NCBI GenBank assembly: GCA_963965975.1
Contig: OZ014420.1
Location: 6,660,001 to 6,724,000 of the forward strand
Origin: Xestospongia bergquistia
Taxonomy: Eukaryota; Porifera; Demospongiae; Haplosclerida; Petrosiidae
Direction of reading: 5' to 3'
Length of the DNA stretch: 64,000 nt
Shown: one piece after another, positions 32,766 to 44,645 of the stretch
Numbering within the stretch: the stretch's first letter is position 1
Layout of the letters: every line of letters starts with the position of its first letter
The notes under the pieces: model-generated
What the model was told of the DNA's origin: nothing
Database searches by the model: none
Seen by the model: the letters and a program-made list of their open reading frames with translations, nothing else
Translations under genes and position numbers: made by a program

Positions 32766-35120
32766 TCACATTGATGAGCTGGAACTGTTTGAACCAGCCG
32801 TGGTTAACGTACCAATAGTATCGAAGGAGTCAGACAGTTTATAGAATGTTTGTTGATTGTGCTTTTTAGTGGTATGGCCAATGGATGCATTACCACCATA
32901 ACGTCCAATTCCCATGTAACGAACTAAAGTATATAAGAAAGAAAACTTGTGAAAATATAGTTTATATTATATGACTTACAACTTTCTTCTTCAGGATCTT
33001 TTTTTTCCTTGCAAATCATAAAGAAGGCCAACAGAATTGTAATTAGCTAAATAAACAAAAAAAACAAATAATTGTTATTGACAAACAATCAAACTAATTT
33101 ACTGTAAGCAATGTATTCACAGAAGCGTGAAATGACTCGATAATCTACACAGGAAACTAGTGAACAAAGAAGTTTGGAGTCAATATAATAATATTACCGT
33201 GTAAGATACAAAACAAGATTGCAACATTTGATCTCCAGATCCTTCTACCAAACTCTGATCTCCAGCTGTTAGAAGCAGAGTACCATCAATTAGATCCAAT
33301 CCACCACTCCCTGGGTTGTTGGCATCATTACCATTATTATTGTTGTCATGGTTACGAGACCCTGAGCAGACAGGGTAACAGAGAAAGCCATGTTCTTTCC
33401 ACCAACTACTAGTCTTCAGTGTCAAACCAAGATACTGTTCAGTCTATATAGAAAAAGATGAAGATGATTGTTAACAACTTATGTGTCTTACTCCATTTAG
33501 TATTCCAACATCATTGTAAATGAGGACAATTACCACATTCACTCCAAGAGTTGCCAAAGCACATATAATGTACTAGACAAAGAAACAAATGTTATATGTA
33601 CATGTACATGTGTATATGTCTTTGTCAGTAATATATTGTAGAGGCTATCAAATTTAATAGGATATTATTTGAAGACTAAACATGAAACAACCTACAGCAC
33701 TTATCATGTAAATAATGAAAGTGGTTGAAAGTAAGTATATATTTGTCCATTGATTCATCTATTCATCCATCCATTCAGCCATCCATCTTTCAATGTTTCA
33801 ATTCAACCAACTTATCGTCACAAATTAATTAATGGTCATTAAGTGTTTAGTTAAAAATGCTTTGACTAGATCAGTGGGTGTATATATTGATAATTATATT
33901 ACAACTCACAACAAATGCAATATATATTATACCCTTTAACAGAAAGAACCTTATAATGAAAGAACCTTATAATGAAAGAACCTTATAATGTACATTAGAA
34001 CTAAACTACACTGTAAAACTGGTGTCTATGTACATAGTACATTTGTAAGACAACTGAGTGAACAGATAGAGCATACCAAAGTATTCAAAGAAGCTATTCA
34101 GTCACTATCTGATCTCAACTGGTATAGTAATGAAGTCTATAGCAATTAGAACTGAAGGATTATGTTCTGCATAACTAAGAACTACATTAATATAATTATT
34201 ATTAATAAATAATTCCTTTTATTACCTATCATAGCAAACTGGCTTTTATAGAAGTTTCTATCATTGAATTTATAAAAATATATGAAAAACTCCAGTATTA
34301 ATATTTCACTGTTTTTGCAATAATAATAGTTGTTTATTTATAAGCTACTCACTAAACATTCTGTGTATGTAAATATAAATCATAATATTAATTTATTGAC
34401 AAGTGTTGTTGATATTTGTTGTATATGACATTATAACTAAATATATATAGAGTTTAAAATTCAAGACACATCAATTTATAATATTGAGTCTAACATAATC
34501 CAATCACACTAAAAGTGACAAAGCATATCTTGAACAAGAAGTGCTTCATTCATATTTTGTACATCTCTCATTAATTTATCTCGACAGTATATAATATATG
34601 TATGTCCATGCATTCCTTACTGCAATGATTGCTGATTTCTTTCTGAAATAAAGTCCTAAAATGCATAGCACTGAAGCAATTGCTGTTAATCCGTTGACAA
34701 AGAGAGTAATCCACATTTGACCTAATACATCAAACACCACTCTCTCTGTGCTCACCAGCTAAAGAGAACGATAATAATCATTCATATAAGTTAATAATGA
34801 TATTATAGAAATATTAAGCACAATTTGTATTATAAATATCAACTTATTTTTACATATCTATTCAATTAGTGTAATATTAGGATTGTTAAGTAAAGAAAAG
34901 ATAGACTCTGTTGAATCTATTCGATATAGAGCTGCATGGACACGTGCAATAAATTTCTCTTTAAAGATTATTTTACTATTATATATATATAATAATAATT
35001 AGAATAATTATAGTGGAACTTTAAGGACTGAATTTAATACTGTTCTGAACTTACTATGTTTAGAATAGCAAATATATATAAAGCATATATCACTTTTTCT
35101 CTCCAGTTTGTCTTCCCCAT
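32766..35120 (-). CDS. NKAIN-like four-pass membrane protein
   Basis: Six exons: 35120-35055, 34758-34621, 33572-33492, 33443-33198, 33046-32980 and 32923-32766, giving 251 residues with consistent phase. Hydrophobic segments are KVIYALYIFAILNI, WITLFVNGLTAIASVLCILG, YIICALATLGVNVVIVLIY and LITILLAFFMICK. The pattern ERVVFDVLGQMW matches NKAIN (ERQVFDFLGYQW), and SSWWKEHGFLC matches the SWW motif of the loop before the last helix. NKAIN proteins interact with the Na+/K+-ATPase beta subunit at the plasma membrane in animals. The loop here carries an Asn/Asp/Gly-rich insert. Identification rests on topology and a few motifs, so the family is likely but the exact orthologue is open. The first long intron (33573-34620) is about 1 kb. 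Confidence 0.7.
33988..34149 (+). other. Unassigned 53-codon open frame opposite an NKAIN intron
   Basis: ATG 33988 to TAG 34149 reads MYIRTKLHCKTGVYVHSTFV and ends with NWYSNEVYSN. The composition is protein-like, but no family was recognised. A threefold AGAAAGAACCTTATAATG-type repeat lies just upstream. It may be a gene fragment or chance. Confidence 0.2.
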
Positions 35121-35230
35121 TCTTTCTTCGAACTGCAACTTATTGTTAATGATATTCATAGTTGGTTATTAATTTTTTATAACTAAGCCAGTGGGATGAC
35201 CCTGCTATCATCTTTCTAAATGCAGTACAC

Positions 35231-37924
35231 ATGGCTGAATTTTCAAAGGAATTACCTAAAACTTTCCAAGAGCAACAAAGAGAACTATGCAAATTATCAG
35301 AGTATCTGAAAGAGAAGGAAACATGGCTGAAAGAAACTTTAAATCACATAGGATTGACCCAAGAACAGATACAAACACAAGTACTTAAAAATGACTTTCT
35401 TGTTCTCTTTGAACTTTAAACTTTAATAGCCTACTATGGTACAATGTCCACATAATTCTCATCACTATATTCCTGAGGACTCACTTGGCAAGCATTCTCA
35501 AATGTGTCCTTACTTTTCTTTTAACATGGACAGAGAAACCATACAAGTAATGTCAGAGAGAGAGAGAGAAGGAGAGAGATTGATAACTTGTTGTTTCCTT
35601 GCAGCTGTTTCATGACATCACTCAGTATGGTTATAATGGATGTACTAATGTAGGAGCTGTGTTAATAGGTATATAATGTATTGTTATTATTAATAACATA
35701 TTATTAACATGTATTGCTCCAGAGCCTGCCATTTTAAAAGCAATTGGTCAATACATTGATAACAAATGGAGAGAAAGCAATGTGTCACATGACTATCAGA
35801 TGACTGGAGGGGAAATCCCTTTGTTGGAACTTGATGAAGAAGCTCCATCAGAAATTGTCCAATCGGGAGACCCTATTTTATTGATTAGGTAGGTGTGGTT
35901 ATAACTATATTGTATCTATGCATATATATTAGGTACATTAAATCATGGAGACAAGTCCCTCGTCCCTTTTGTTCACTAACTCCTTCCTTATTTCATCCTG
36001 TGTCTCTTAAAAGTTGGCTGTTTCAGAACCTACCAGATTATCATGCTTTCAAGTGAGTGGGTGTAATTAGTGGGTGTGGTTTAATTATCTTGTTTTTAAT
36101 TTAGACATGAGGTGGGCGGTGAAATACATATAGTAGAGAGTATATTATATCAGTTTAATCTGACACCTTCTGTTACTCCTAATGTACTCCTGAATAGACT
36201 GTATCCATTGTTGTTTGCTGGTATGAATGGATGATGGATGAATGAATGGATGTTTGAATGACAGATGGAGAGATAGACAAACAGATTAATGGATACAGTG
36301 ATAAAGTTGAACAAGATACCTATTAGATATTAAAGATAATAAGTTCACATTTTTTTCTACAGGTAGTCAATCATTAATTCTCTCTTTATGGAAATTTCTC
36401 TCAATATTAAAAATCCAACAAGAACACAATATAACAGATGTATGTAATGTATTATAATATATGGAATATTCTAGAAAACTGCTAACCTCTAGAACACAGT
36501 ACAAGAATTATTGCCACTACCAGTACAACATGAACAAGCACCAGAAACTAGTTTATCGTCACAGATAAAGGTACTTCTTACAACTTGTACATACATAACA
36601 ATAGCATAACATCATATTATAGTACACAACACTACTACAGTATCATCATCTATGTAGGTTCTCATTGATCCTGCCTCTTCTCCCCTGTCTAACATTCCTC
36701 TTCCTGTTGAATGTTGTTCATTGTCAACTGAGGAGAAAAGAGTTCTTTATGACTTTGTTATAGAAGTAAGTAGAAATTTATTTTCTTTGACTTAACTATC
36801 TTGTACTATAGGTCAGTCAGGAGAAACTAGGTCTCAGTAAAGATTATTTAAGTGATCTATCTTTGTTCCGTGATGATGCTAAACTTCTAGCAGGTATTAT
36901 AATAGTTATTAAAATATATTAGATTGTTTCTACTTATAAATAATTATTAAAATATACTAGGTTGTCTGTAGTTATAAATAGTTATTAAAATATATTAGGT
37001 TGTCTCCTATATGTTATTCAAATGGAACTGGCAGCCTTACATCACAGGAAGACAGTTGACTATAGGGTACTTCCTAGCTATCATATGATAAACTCTTTCC
37101 TTATTGGCCACCACATTATTATGTCAATGTTTGCTTTTCTATATTATACTATGTACTATGAAATATGTATGTCAGCAAGCTGGGCCTATCCCTGGGGCTT
37201 GATATGGTTATTGAGCATACATACCATACTATTATGTCATACTTGTATATAATGTATTGAGACAAATTGCATTAAAATTATTGTGTAGGTATGTAAATGA
37301 TGTCTGTTTTTTTTTGGCAGTTCGTGCCAAGGAGAAGAGAGATGAAGAGGAGAAAAGTCATTTGGAACAGTTGAAGGAGTTGAGAGATGTTAAAAGACGA
37401 AGGCAATCGTATCGAGCAAAGAATGTGCACATTACTCAAAAGTCAACCAAACAGGTGATCATGTGACAGTCACATGATTATTACATTTCTGTCTATGTCA
37501 CACTATGTAGATGTTTCATGACATTATTGCTGCTAGAACAGAAGAGCTACAAGCTGCCTGGAATGTAGACCAACCGGTTGAACAGGTTATTGAAGAAAAT
37601 AAAAGAGGTACGATAATTATGATTATTAATACAAAGTTACAAACACATTGTTTATATAGCTTTCAATTTCAACTTGTGGTATCATATGTTATTATAGAAG
37701 ACAAAAAGAAAGAGGAAGACCAGCTTTATATTGACAAGAAAAGAAGAGGAAAGAGATCAAGGAGCAAGGAAAGAAGGTCATCTTTTACTGATCATTATGA
37801 GAGGTCACACAAGAAGAGAAAACACGAGAGATCCAAGTCGAGGGAGAGGAGATCAAGAGACAGTCATCATGATGACTCTGTTCACAAACGTCACAAACAC
37901 AAACATAAATCAAAGCACGAGTGA
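35231..37924 (+). CDS. SNRNP48: U11/U12 snRNP 48 kDa protein (U11-48K)
   Basis: Thirteen exons (35231-35380, 35430-35546, 35605-35668, 35723-35888, 35933-36052, 36105-36220, 36363-36439, 36493-36570, 36658-36765, 36812-36893, 37321-37454, 37511-37607, 37698-37924) give 511 residues. An N-terminal coiled coil is followed by a CHHC zinc finger, CPHNSHHYIPEDSLGKHSQM then C. Later come EEKRVLYDFVIE and the signature KRRRQSYRAKNVHIT, nearly identical to human U11-48K. The C-terminus is Arg/Ser/Lys/His-rich. In the minor spliceosome this protein contacts the 5' splice site of U12-type introns. The protein is longer than human (339) because of a middle region I do not recognise. Confidence 0.93.
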
Positions 37925-38181
37925 GATTGATAAATATTATAATATTAATTAATATAATAATAATATAATATAATAATTATTAATATTATTATAATAATTA
38001 ATATGTTTTAGTATCGTTGATTGGTTAAGTTGTTATCTAAATTATACAACAGTTAAAACAAAATGGAAGTCATAAGTGATATTTAAGAAGTGTGATATAG
38101 AAGAACTAAAAAGATGAAATAGGAAAGCCCCACAGTTATAGAACACAAATTAACACATATTGTTCATTTAAGATGCAGTTA

Positions 38182-39522
38182 TTACTTTTTCTTGTTGTGA
38201 CTGATGCTTCTCTTAAATTTTATGAAGTGGTACAACTTAACTCCTCCATAAATGGGGAGTACTATAGCTCCGCCCACAGCAACAACAACACAAGCGCCAA
38301 CAAACAAAACTGGCACTCCAGCCAAGTAGGTCAATTTAGCTGTGAGGTACCCACCACGGACTAGCTTCCTAATTATTGGTTGATCAGGGTGGTAATTGTT
38401 GGAACATCCCCAGACATTTAGTGTAGAGTCGTGGTCAATGAACCCCAGATCTAGATAGCGACCTCCACAGTTATAACAAAACTCGGTGTCACAACGATTG
38501 CATGTCATGTGATTACATCCAGCGGAGCGCTGGATGTATACACGACATGTGGGACATTTTTGACAGTTGGCTACACCACGATCACTCTTGCTTTGGGTCC
38601 ACTTTCTGAATGTTTTGGAACCTTTTTTGAACTCTTTGCATGAAATACCTTTATGCCAAGGGGCGTGGCATTGAAAACACCACTGATGTTGACAAGTTAC
38701 GCAAGTGATTTTTAATTGTTCTTCTGTTGCTCTTCCTATTTTTGGAAGTTGGTGTTCAGTAATTTCACAACAATTAGGACAGGTTTTTCTCTTGCCATCG
38801 TTTTCAATATCGACCAAGAATCGATTGTATTTTGTTTTTGTTTCTTGGTCACAATGTTCAACAATGTAGTCTTTTTTAAATGGCTTACCACATTCTGGAT
38901 GTGGACAACTAACTTGGACACGTCCTTCATCGATATTGGATTGGATAATGGCTTTCAAACAGGAAGGACAGATAAGGCGATTACAACAGGGTAACTTCTG
39001 GTGGCTCGATGTTGTTCGGGTTTGAGGATACCAGTCCCAATCGTCCCAATACTCATACTCATCGATAACATTGGGATCAAAACAGATAATACACAAACTG
39101 TCATCGTTTAAGTCAAAATCCTCAGCTAGAGGTGGCAGGGATGGAGCTGGTTGTTCAACATCCAGATCCTTTGGGGGAGGTGGAGGTGGAGGTCCTGTTA
39201 AGACAGCAGTTGCTGCTGCTAGGGAAGAAGCTGGCATAGGGGGAGGTGGAGGAGCTATTGGAATGTTCCCCCATGTCCCTCCAGTACTTTCTACGTCTGC
39301 TACTTCAAGACGTAAAAGAACAAAGTTTGTGTTGTCGCTGCCATTTGGTGAACCGTGTTCGTGAGCTAATTCTTCGTCTGTTAGATCATCAAATGGTAAT
39401 GCGTAGTCTTGAGACCAGTGTCCCGAGTCTCTTTCAGCTTCGTGACTTTCTAGAGCTGCTTGCTTATCGGGAAATCTCCCATCGACATCAGCAACAATGA
39501 GATTATCTACTATAGCTGCCAT
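38182..39522 (-). CDS. RNF217-like RBR E3 ubiquitin ligase, copy A
   Basis: A single exon encodes 446 residues. Acidic N-terminus; two polyproline runs (APPPPPMP, GPPPPPPPKD). RING1 starts at CIICFDP and continues LPCCNRLICPSCLKA. IBR: CPNCCEITEH ... CVTCQHQWCFQCHAPWHKG. RING2: CPTCRVYIQRSAGCNHMTC, with the catalytic Cys at about residue 336. After GCSNNYHPDQP comes a C-terminal hydrophobic segment (about 398-425) and a basic tail. This order, including the KGISCKEFKKG and GCxxxYxPxxP motifs, matches RNF217 (IBRDC1), a membrane-anchored RBR ligase that receives ubiquitin on the RING2 Cys before transfer. The start MAAIVDN matches copy B. Confidence 0.88.
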   Translation of the reverse strand: MAAIVDNLIVADVDGRFPDKQAALESHEAERDSGHWSQDYALPFDDLTDEELAHEHGSPNGSDNTNFVLLRLEVADVESTGGTWGNIPIAPPPPPMPASSLAAATAVLTGPPPPPPPKDLDVEQPAPSLPPLAEDFDLNDDSLCIICFDPNVIDEYEYWDDWDWYPQTRTTSSHQKLPCCNRLICPSCLKAIIQSNIDEGRVQVSCPHPECGKPFKKDYIVEHCDQETKTKYNRFLVDIENDGKRKTCPNCCEITEHQLPKIGRATEEQLKITCVTCQHQWCFQCHAPWHKGISCKEFKKGSKTFRKWTQSKSDRGVANCQKCPTCRVYIQRSAGCNHMTCNRCDTEFCYNCGGRYLDLGFIDHDSTLNVWGCSNNYHPDQPIIRKLVRGGYLTAKLTYLAGVPVLFVGACVVVAVGGAIVLPIYGGVKLYHFIKFKRSISHNKKK

Positions 39523-40562
39523 TTTCTTTACACATCAAAAACTTAAAAGTAGTCAATTGATCGTTCGCTTGCAGCCGTTCTCCTTTTATACTCGCAGGAA
39601 GTGGAATTCTATTTTTAGCATTATTCTAAAAATAGAATGATGTATTGACGACACTACTATTCATATCAACATCTAAATATGGTATGCCTATCCCATTTTT
39701 TAAACAACCATAAGTAGAAGTGTTTTGGTAGGATGACTTAACACACACAAAACATTATTAAATTACTACGACACTTTTATCAACTGTCATTCTAAAAGGA
39801 TTGACTTACATTGGAATATATGTACTCACATTTCCCACTCAATTGCCACAAAGATATCCTAATAGTTTAATATACAATATCTTTATCCTATATATTAGCA
39901 CTAATATACACAGACTAATAATATAATCACTTGTTATGTGCATACCAGAATTAATACAGCCATGGTTTACTTGATAACTCATTTGTGACTAATACACTTC
40001 ATTGATTCCTTTATTATAGGTAAGTTAAATTGCTCACTAAGCATTGTATTGTCACATTGATCTACTGTCCAAGTCACACGTCATCAACAAGTGCATACAA
40101 TTGAATTCATAATCTAATGAATATAATTAATAACGTGTGTCATCCACATCATTATTAACTACGTGGAAAAAATATCACCTAAAATGATAATTATGTATAC
40201 ATATCGATATGGAGTGTATGTTATATATAAAATGACTCTCTGTTATGAGCATATGTACACAGATTGGTTCATAGTTTATAATAAGTAATCATTACATCAT
40301 TATCACACTACGGGAATGTACATTTTTAATATTTATTTACTTTATATTAGTTGTGTTTGAGTGCATGTAGAAAGTATAAATAATGAAAGGAACTACAATT
40401 AAGAGATAACATTTAAATCATTGTTTGTAATACAGCAACGTAAATAGTTTGTACAGAGAACATTAAGAATTGTCAAAAACACAAGTAAAATTAATAGTAA
40501 GTGACGTTTGTAATGCATACAATTTACACAAAATTTCATAAGTCATTGTTGTATTTATAGTT
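39523..40562. other. AT-rich interval between the two RBR genes
   Basis: About 1 kb with no recognisable gene. It should contain the promoter of copy A and the 3' UTR of copy B. Confidence 0.5.
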
Positions 40563-41921
40563 TTAGAAATGACGTCTTTGTCTTCGCATTTTTATATATC
40601 GATACAATCTTGCTGTCCCAATTACAGCTGCGCCAATGGGTATCACCACAGCAGCACCTACTAGTAAAATAGCAACTCCACCCACAAGGATAACTGGATA
40701 GCCAGTGAGAGCAGCTCCTTTGGCAAAGAGATATCCTCCACGTAAGAATCGTCTCTTAGCTGGTTCATCTGGTAAATAATTGTAAGGACAACCAAGAACA
40801 CCCAAATGTTTATAATGATCACCCAGGCCTGGAAATGATCTGAAGTAACCTCCACATTTATAACAAAAATGGGAATGACATTGATTGCATGTCATGTGAT
40901 CACAACCAGTAGATCTCTCAATGTACACTTTACACTTTGGACACTTTTGACAATTGGGGACGTAGCCAGCCAATCGACCTTTGGTCCACTTGTAAAACTG
41001 CTTGTCTCCTAGACGATATGCTTCACAAGAGATCCCTTCATGCCAAGGAGAATGACAGTTGAAACACCAATCGAATGAACAACCATCACAAGTGACTTTG
41101 TAATTTTCTGGTGTAACTAATTTGCTGATGTGAGATGGAAGATTACGTTCTGTTATAATGCAACAATTAGGACATGTTTTCTTTGCTCCATCTCCCTCGT
41201 GGTTAAGTCGGAATCGTTCATACTTTAGTTGGATCTCAATGTCAGAGATATGTTCAACAATAAAATCTCTTTTTAATGGTTTGTTGCAATTTGGTATTGG
41301 ACATGGAATAAATGCACGTCCTTCAGTGACATTGGTTTTAATCATTAATCTTATACAATCTCTACAAACTTGCTCACCACAGCAACGAAGTCTTGTAATG
41401 TTGTAACTAATTTCTAAGCATATGGGACATGGAGAAGGTGGTTGAGATGACTCTGACGAAGGATTGGAAGGAGATGTTTGTGCATGCCCACTCTCTAAAC
41501 TTCTTAGCTTTACTGGTCGGATACTACCAACAGAAAAAGCTCTTCGAAATTCTAAATCTGGTAGTCCAGCTCCGGGAAGATCAAAATCAAAAGAAGCACG
41601 AGAAAAGGAGGATGACAGTAGAGGTGGAAGAGGAGGTGGAGTTGGTATAGTGCTCCGATTACTCACAGGAGTCACTTGCTCAGAAAATTCTTTAGTGAAG
41701 TCACTTTGAGACAAATCTGCTCCTGGTAAGTCAAATTCATATGACCATCGACCAGAGTCTGTGTCTTCTTCTAGTAGTGATTCATTTTTACTTGGTTCTT
41801 GTACTTGAGAATGACTGTGAGAGTCTAGAGAGTCGATAACTTGCCGAATTACTATTTCTAGATCCTCAGTAATGAAATTGTTATGAGGTTCTATCTCTAC
41901 ATCAATTACTGCTGCAGCCAT
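40563..41921 (-). CDS. RNF217-like RBR E3 ubiquitin ligase, copy B
   Basis: A single exon encodes 452 residues from the ATG at 41921, chosen because MAAAVIDVE.. matches the copy A start; an in-frame ATG lies 51 bp further upstream at 41972. RING1 is CPICLEISYNITRLRCCGEQ VCRDC. IBR has CPNCCIITERNLP and CFNCHSPWHEGISC. RING2 is CPKCKVYIERSTGCDHMTC with the catalytic Cys in TGC. A C-terminal hydrophobic stretch (GYPVILVGGVAILLVGAAVV) anchors it, followed by a basic tail. The N-terminal half is acidic with a short proline run and is only weakly conserved with copy A. It is a tandem paralogue on the same strand, 1 kb away. Confidence 0.88.
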   Translation of the reverse strand: MAAAVIDVEIEPHNNFITEDLEIVIRQVIDSLDSHSHSQVQEPSKNESLLEEDTDSGRWSYEFDLPGADLSQSDFTKEFSEQVTPVSNRSTIPTPPPLPPLLSSSFSRASFDFDLPGAGLPDLEFRRAFSVGSIRPVKLRSLESGHAQTSPSNPSSESSQPPSPCPICLEISYNITRLRCCGEQVCRDCIRLMIKTNVTEGRAFIPCPIPNCNKPLKRDFIVEHISDIEIQLKYERFRLNHEGDGAKKTCPNCCIITERNLPSHISKLVTPENYKVTCDGCSFDWCFNCHSPWHEGISCEAYRLGDKQFYKWTKGRLAGYVPNCQKCPKCKVYIERSTGCDHMTCNQCHSHFCYKCGGYFRSFPGLGDHYKHLGVLGCPYNYLPDEPAKRRFLRGGYLFAKGAALTGYPVILVGGVAILLVGAAVVIPIGAAVIGTARLYRYIKMRRQRRHF

Positions 41922-42122
41922 TGGGGTATTTGTAAAGAATGATATAGCGCAATGTCTTTTGTACCAAAACATTGCTACTATTTTTAGAACTAGCGGTCAT
42001 CTCTAAAAATAGACTTTACTATATTACCTCATTTCCTGTTTATGTTATAACAAAGTGGTAGATGTGTGGGCAACAAAACATTTTTAACCCTTTCTGAATA
42101 ATACCACTCACTCACACTCAAT

Positions 42123-43326
42123 ATGCAGAACCCCAACGAAGATACAGAATGGAATGATGTATTGAGAGCTAAAGGAATCTTACCACCAAAAGAGAAAGAA
42201 GTGTCAGAAGACACTATAGTTCAAGTGAGATATCAAAACTTTCTATTATTACTATCAACAAATAAGCTATCACAATACCATGTTTAATGGTTTGGTTTAG
42301 AATTATATACACAACAAAGAATAAATCTTATTCAAGTGCTTTTTCTTTTTCTATCTTCAGATTGTTGACAATGTTGTTAAAGATAAAGTGGTAAATGAAG
42401 AAATTCCTACCAAACCTATTGAAGATATGTCACTGGATGAACTAGAAGAACTTGAAGATGATGTAGACGAGAGAATCTTATTGGAATACCGGTCAGTGAA
42501 GCTATTCTACTATTACTACTATGACGTCATTATGACCTCATTGATCAAGATAGTGTGTTAATTTCCCTAGACAAAAACGTTTAGCTGAAATGATGGCTGT
42601 ACAACAAAAAGCAATTTTTGGTTCAGTAAGAGAAATCAGTGCTGTTGATTATATTGATGAAGTTAATAAAGCTGGTACTGGTGTGTGGGTGGTACTACAT
42701 TTATATAAATCTGGGTACCTTAGTATATAAATGGATGGATATATAAGACTAATAGAGAAATGACAGATGAACGGATGGATGGATAGATGAATGGATGGAT
42801 GGATAGATGAATGAATGGATGGATGGATGGATGAATGAATGGATGGATGGATGGATGAATGTATAGTCAGATAGACAGATGATCTTTACCTTAAAAAATT
42901 ATTTTTTTTAGTATTCCACTCTGTACATTAGTCAATCAACACTTAGTGATATTGGCTTCCAAATTTCCTGCTACAAAATTTCTTAAAAGTGTTTCTACAA
43001 CTTGTATCCCTAACTATCCTGATAAGAACCTGCCAACAATTTTTGTTTACTTTGAAGAAGATCTTAAAGGTCAAATGATTGGACCCTTTGAATTTGGTGG
43101 CATGAATCTCACACTTGACGGTAAATTATATGTGTGGGGAAACCCCTGTTAAGTGGTAGTATTAATTTGTTATTTAGAATTAGAATGGAAGCTCTCAGAA
43201 ATAGGTGCTGTCAAATCAGAGCTTGAGGAAAGTCCTTGGAAGAAGAGAGAGATACGTGATGTTATGTCAATGTCTGTTAGAGCTACTTATCGTGATCCGG
43301 ATGACTCAGATGATAACGATGATTAG
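42123..43326 (+). CDS. PDCL3: Phosducin-like protein 3
   Basis: Five exons: 42123-42224, 42361-42491, 42571-42714, 42912-43120 and 43178-43326, giving 244 residues (human 239). The start [20 protein letters not shown] is nearly the human sequence. The thioredoxin-like domain holds [34 protein letters not shown] and [15 protein letters not shown], and the tail is acidic. PDCL3 is a cytosolic co-chaperone that works with the CCT/TRiC chaperonin. The ATG is about 200 bp from the divergent RBR copy B ATG. Confidence 0.96.
42740..42875. repeat. (GGATGGAT/GAAT)n repeats in PDCL3 intron 3
   Basis: Tandem ATGGATGGATGAATG-type repeats. Similar short GGATG arrays occur at 16405-16445, 24020-24090 and 36225-36260. 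Confidence 0.85.
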
Positions 43327-43492
43327 TGATAGAATCATTATTATAGTCAAATTGTATATATAATAGTTTTTGTTGTTTTAATCAAGTAGATCATTAAATG
43401 AATTAGCCATGTTTTTAATATTATCATGACCTTATGGTAACTTGTGGAGGAGGAGGAGTGGCTAAGTCGAACGATGTTATAGAAAATGAAAA

Positions 43493-44614
43493 ATGTCTGA
43501 GAATGATTCAGAGCACGAGTATCTTCTCTCCTCACAGAGACCACAGAAACTACCACTATGGCGTTCAAATTGTTTTCCCTGTGTCCCCAAACGCTACATA
43601 ATAGCTGTGCTTGCCTTTCTTGGTTTTCTCAACGTGTATGCTCTAAGAGTTAATCTCTCAATGGCTATTATTGTGATGGTTAACGATACAAATGGAGAAG
43701 GACATAACAACAATAAAGCAGGCATCATTAAACCTCACAAGGTACATAATAGACTTTAATATGTCTATAGTCAGTTTCCTAATGTAAAGTATTATTTGTA
43801 ATGTCAGTTACTCCATCCAAATACATTTGTGTGCTAAGCTGCAATCCAATCTATCTAACATTGTATTGTACATTCTACCTTTCTTTGTAATGACAAAATT
43901 AAATTTGCTTGGAGTTAGTATATATAATGTTTACTCATTATAATATCTTGTGTACTTACCCTCTAGACTTATAATTGGACTCCTTCAGAACAAGGTAAAT
44001 GTCACTAGATAATTTAGCATCAAAATTATTGCACAATTTCAGTTTTCTTGGTAAACTATGACTAATGTTGTATCAACTGATAACTAATCTCTCCCTCACA
44101 TCACACATACATACACATACACACACTCTCAATATAGGATGGCTTCTTGCTGCATTTTTCTTTGGATATGTACTCACTCAGATTCCAGGAGGATGGTTGG
44201 CGCAACGTTTTGGTGCTAAATATATCTATGGTGTGGGTATTGTCATGACAGCTGTTCTTACTTTGTTTACACCAATTGCAGCAAATGTTAGTGTCTGGTT
44301 ACTCATTGTCGTACGAATGCTTGAAGGAGTATTTGAAGTAAGTAGAGTCGATGAAATTAAACATATTTGTTTTTTAATGAATGGAGAAGACATTGTAACA
44401 AATTTGTTGTGTTATCAGTTGTCAATATAATCTATCTTCTATTCATTCAATTCATTCTGCACAGTTGACACTGTTGTTTCTACTGTGTTTTGTATAGGGT
44501 GTGACCTTTCCTGCTAACCATGCTCTCTGGAGTAAATGGGCACCGCCTTCAGAGAGAGCTCGATTATTAACTTTTTCCATATCTGGTCTGAGATATACAG
44601 ATGTTACTATTTAG

Positions 44615-44645
<31 letters not shown>

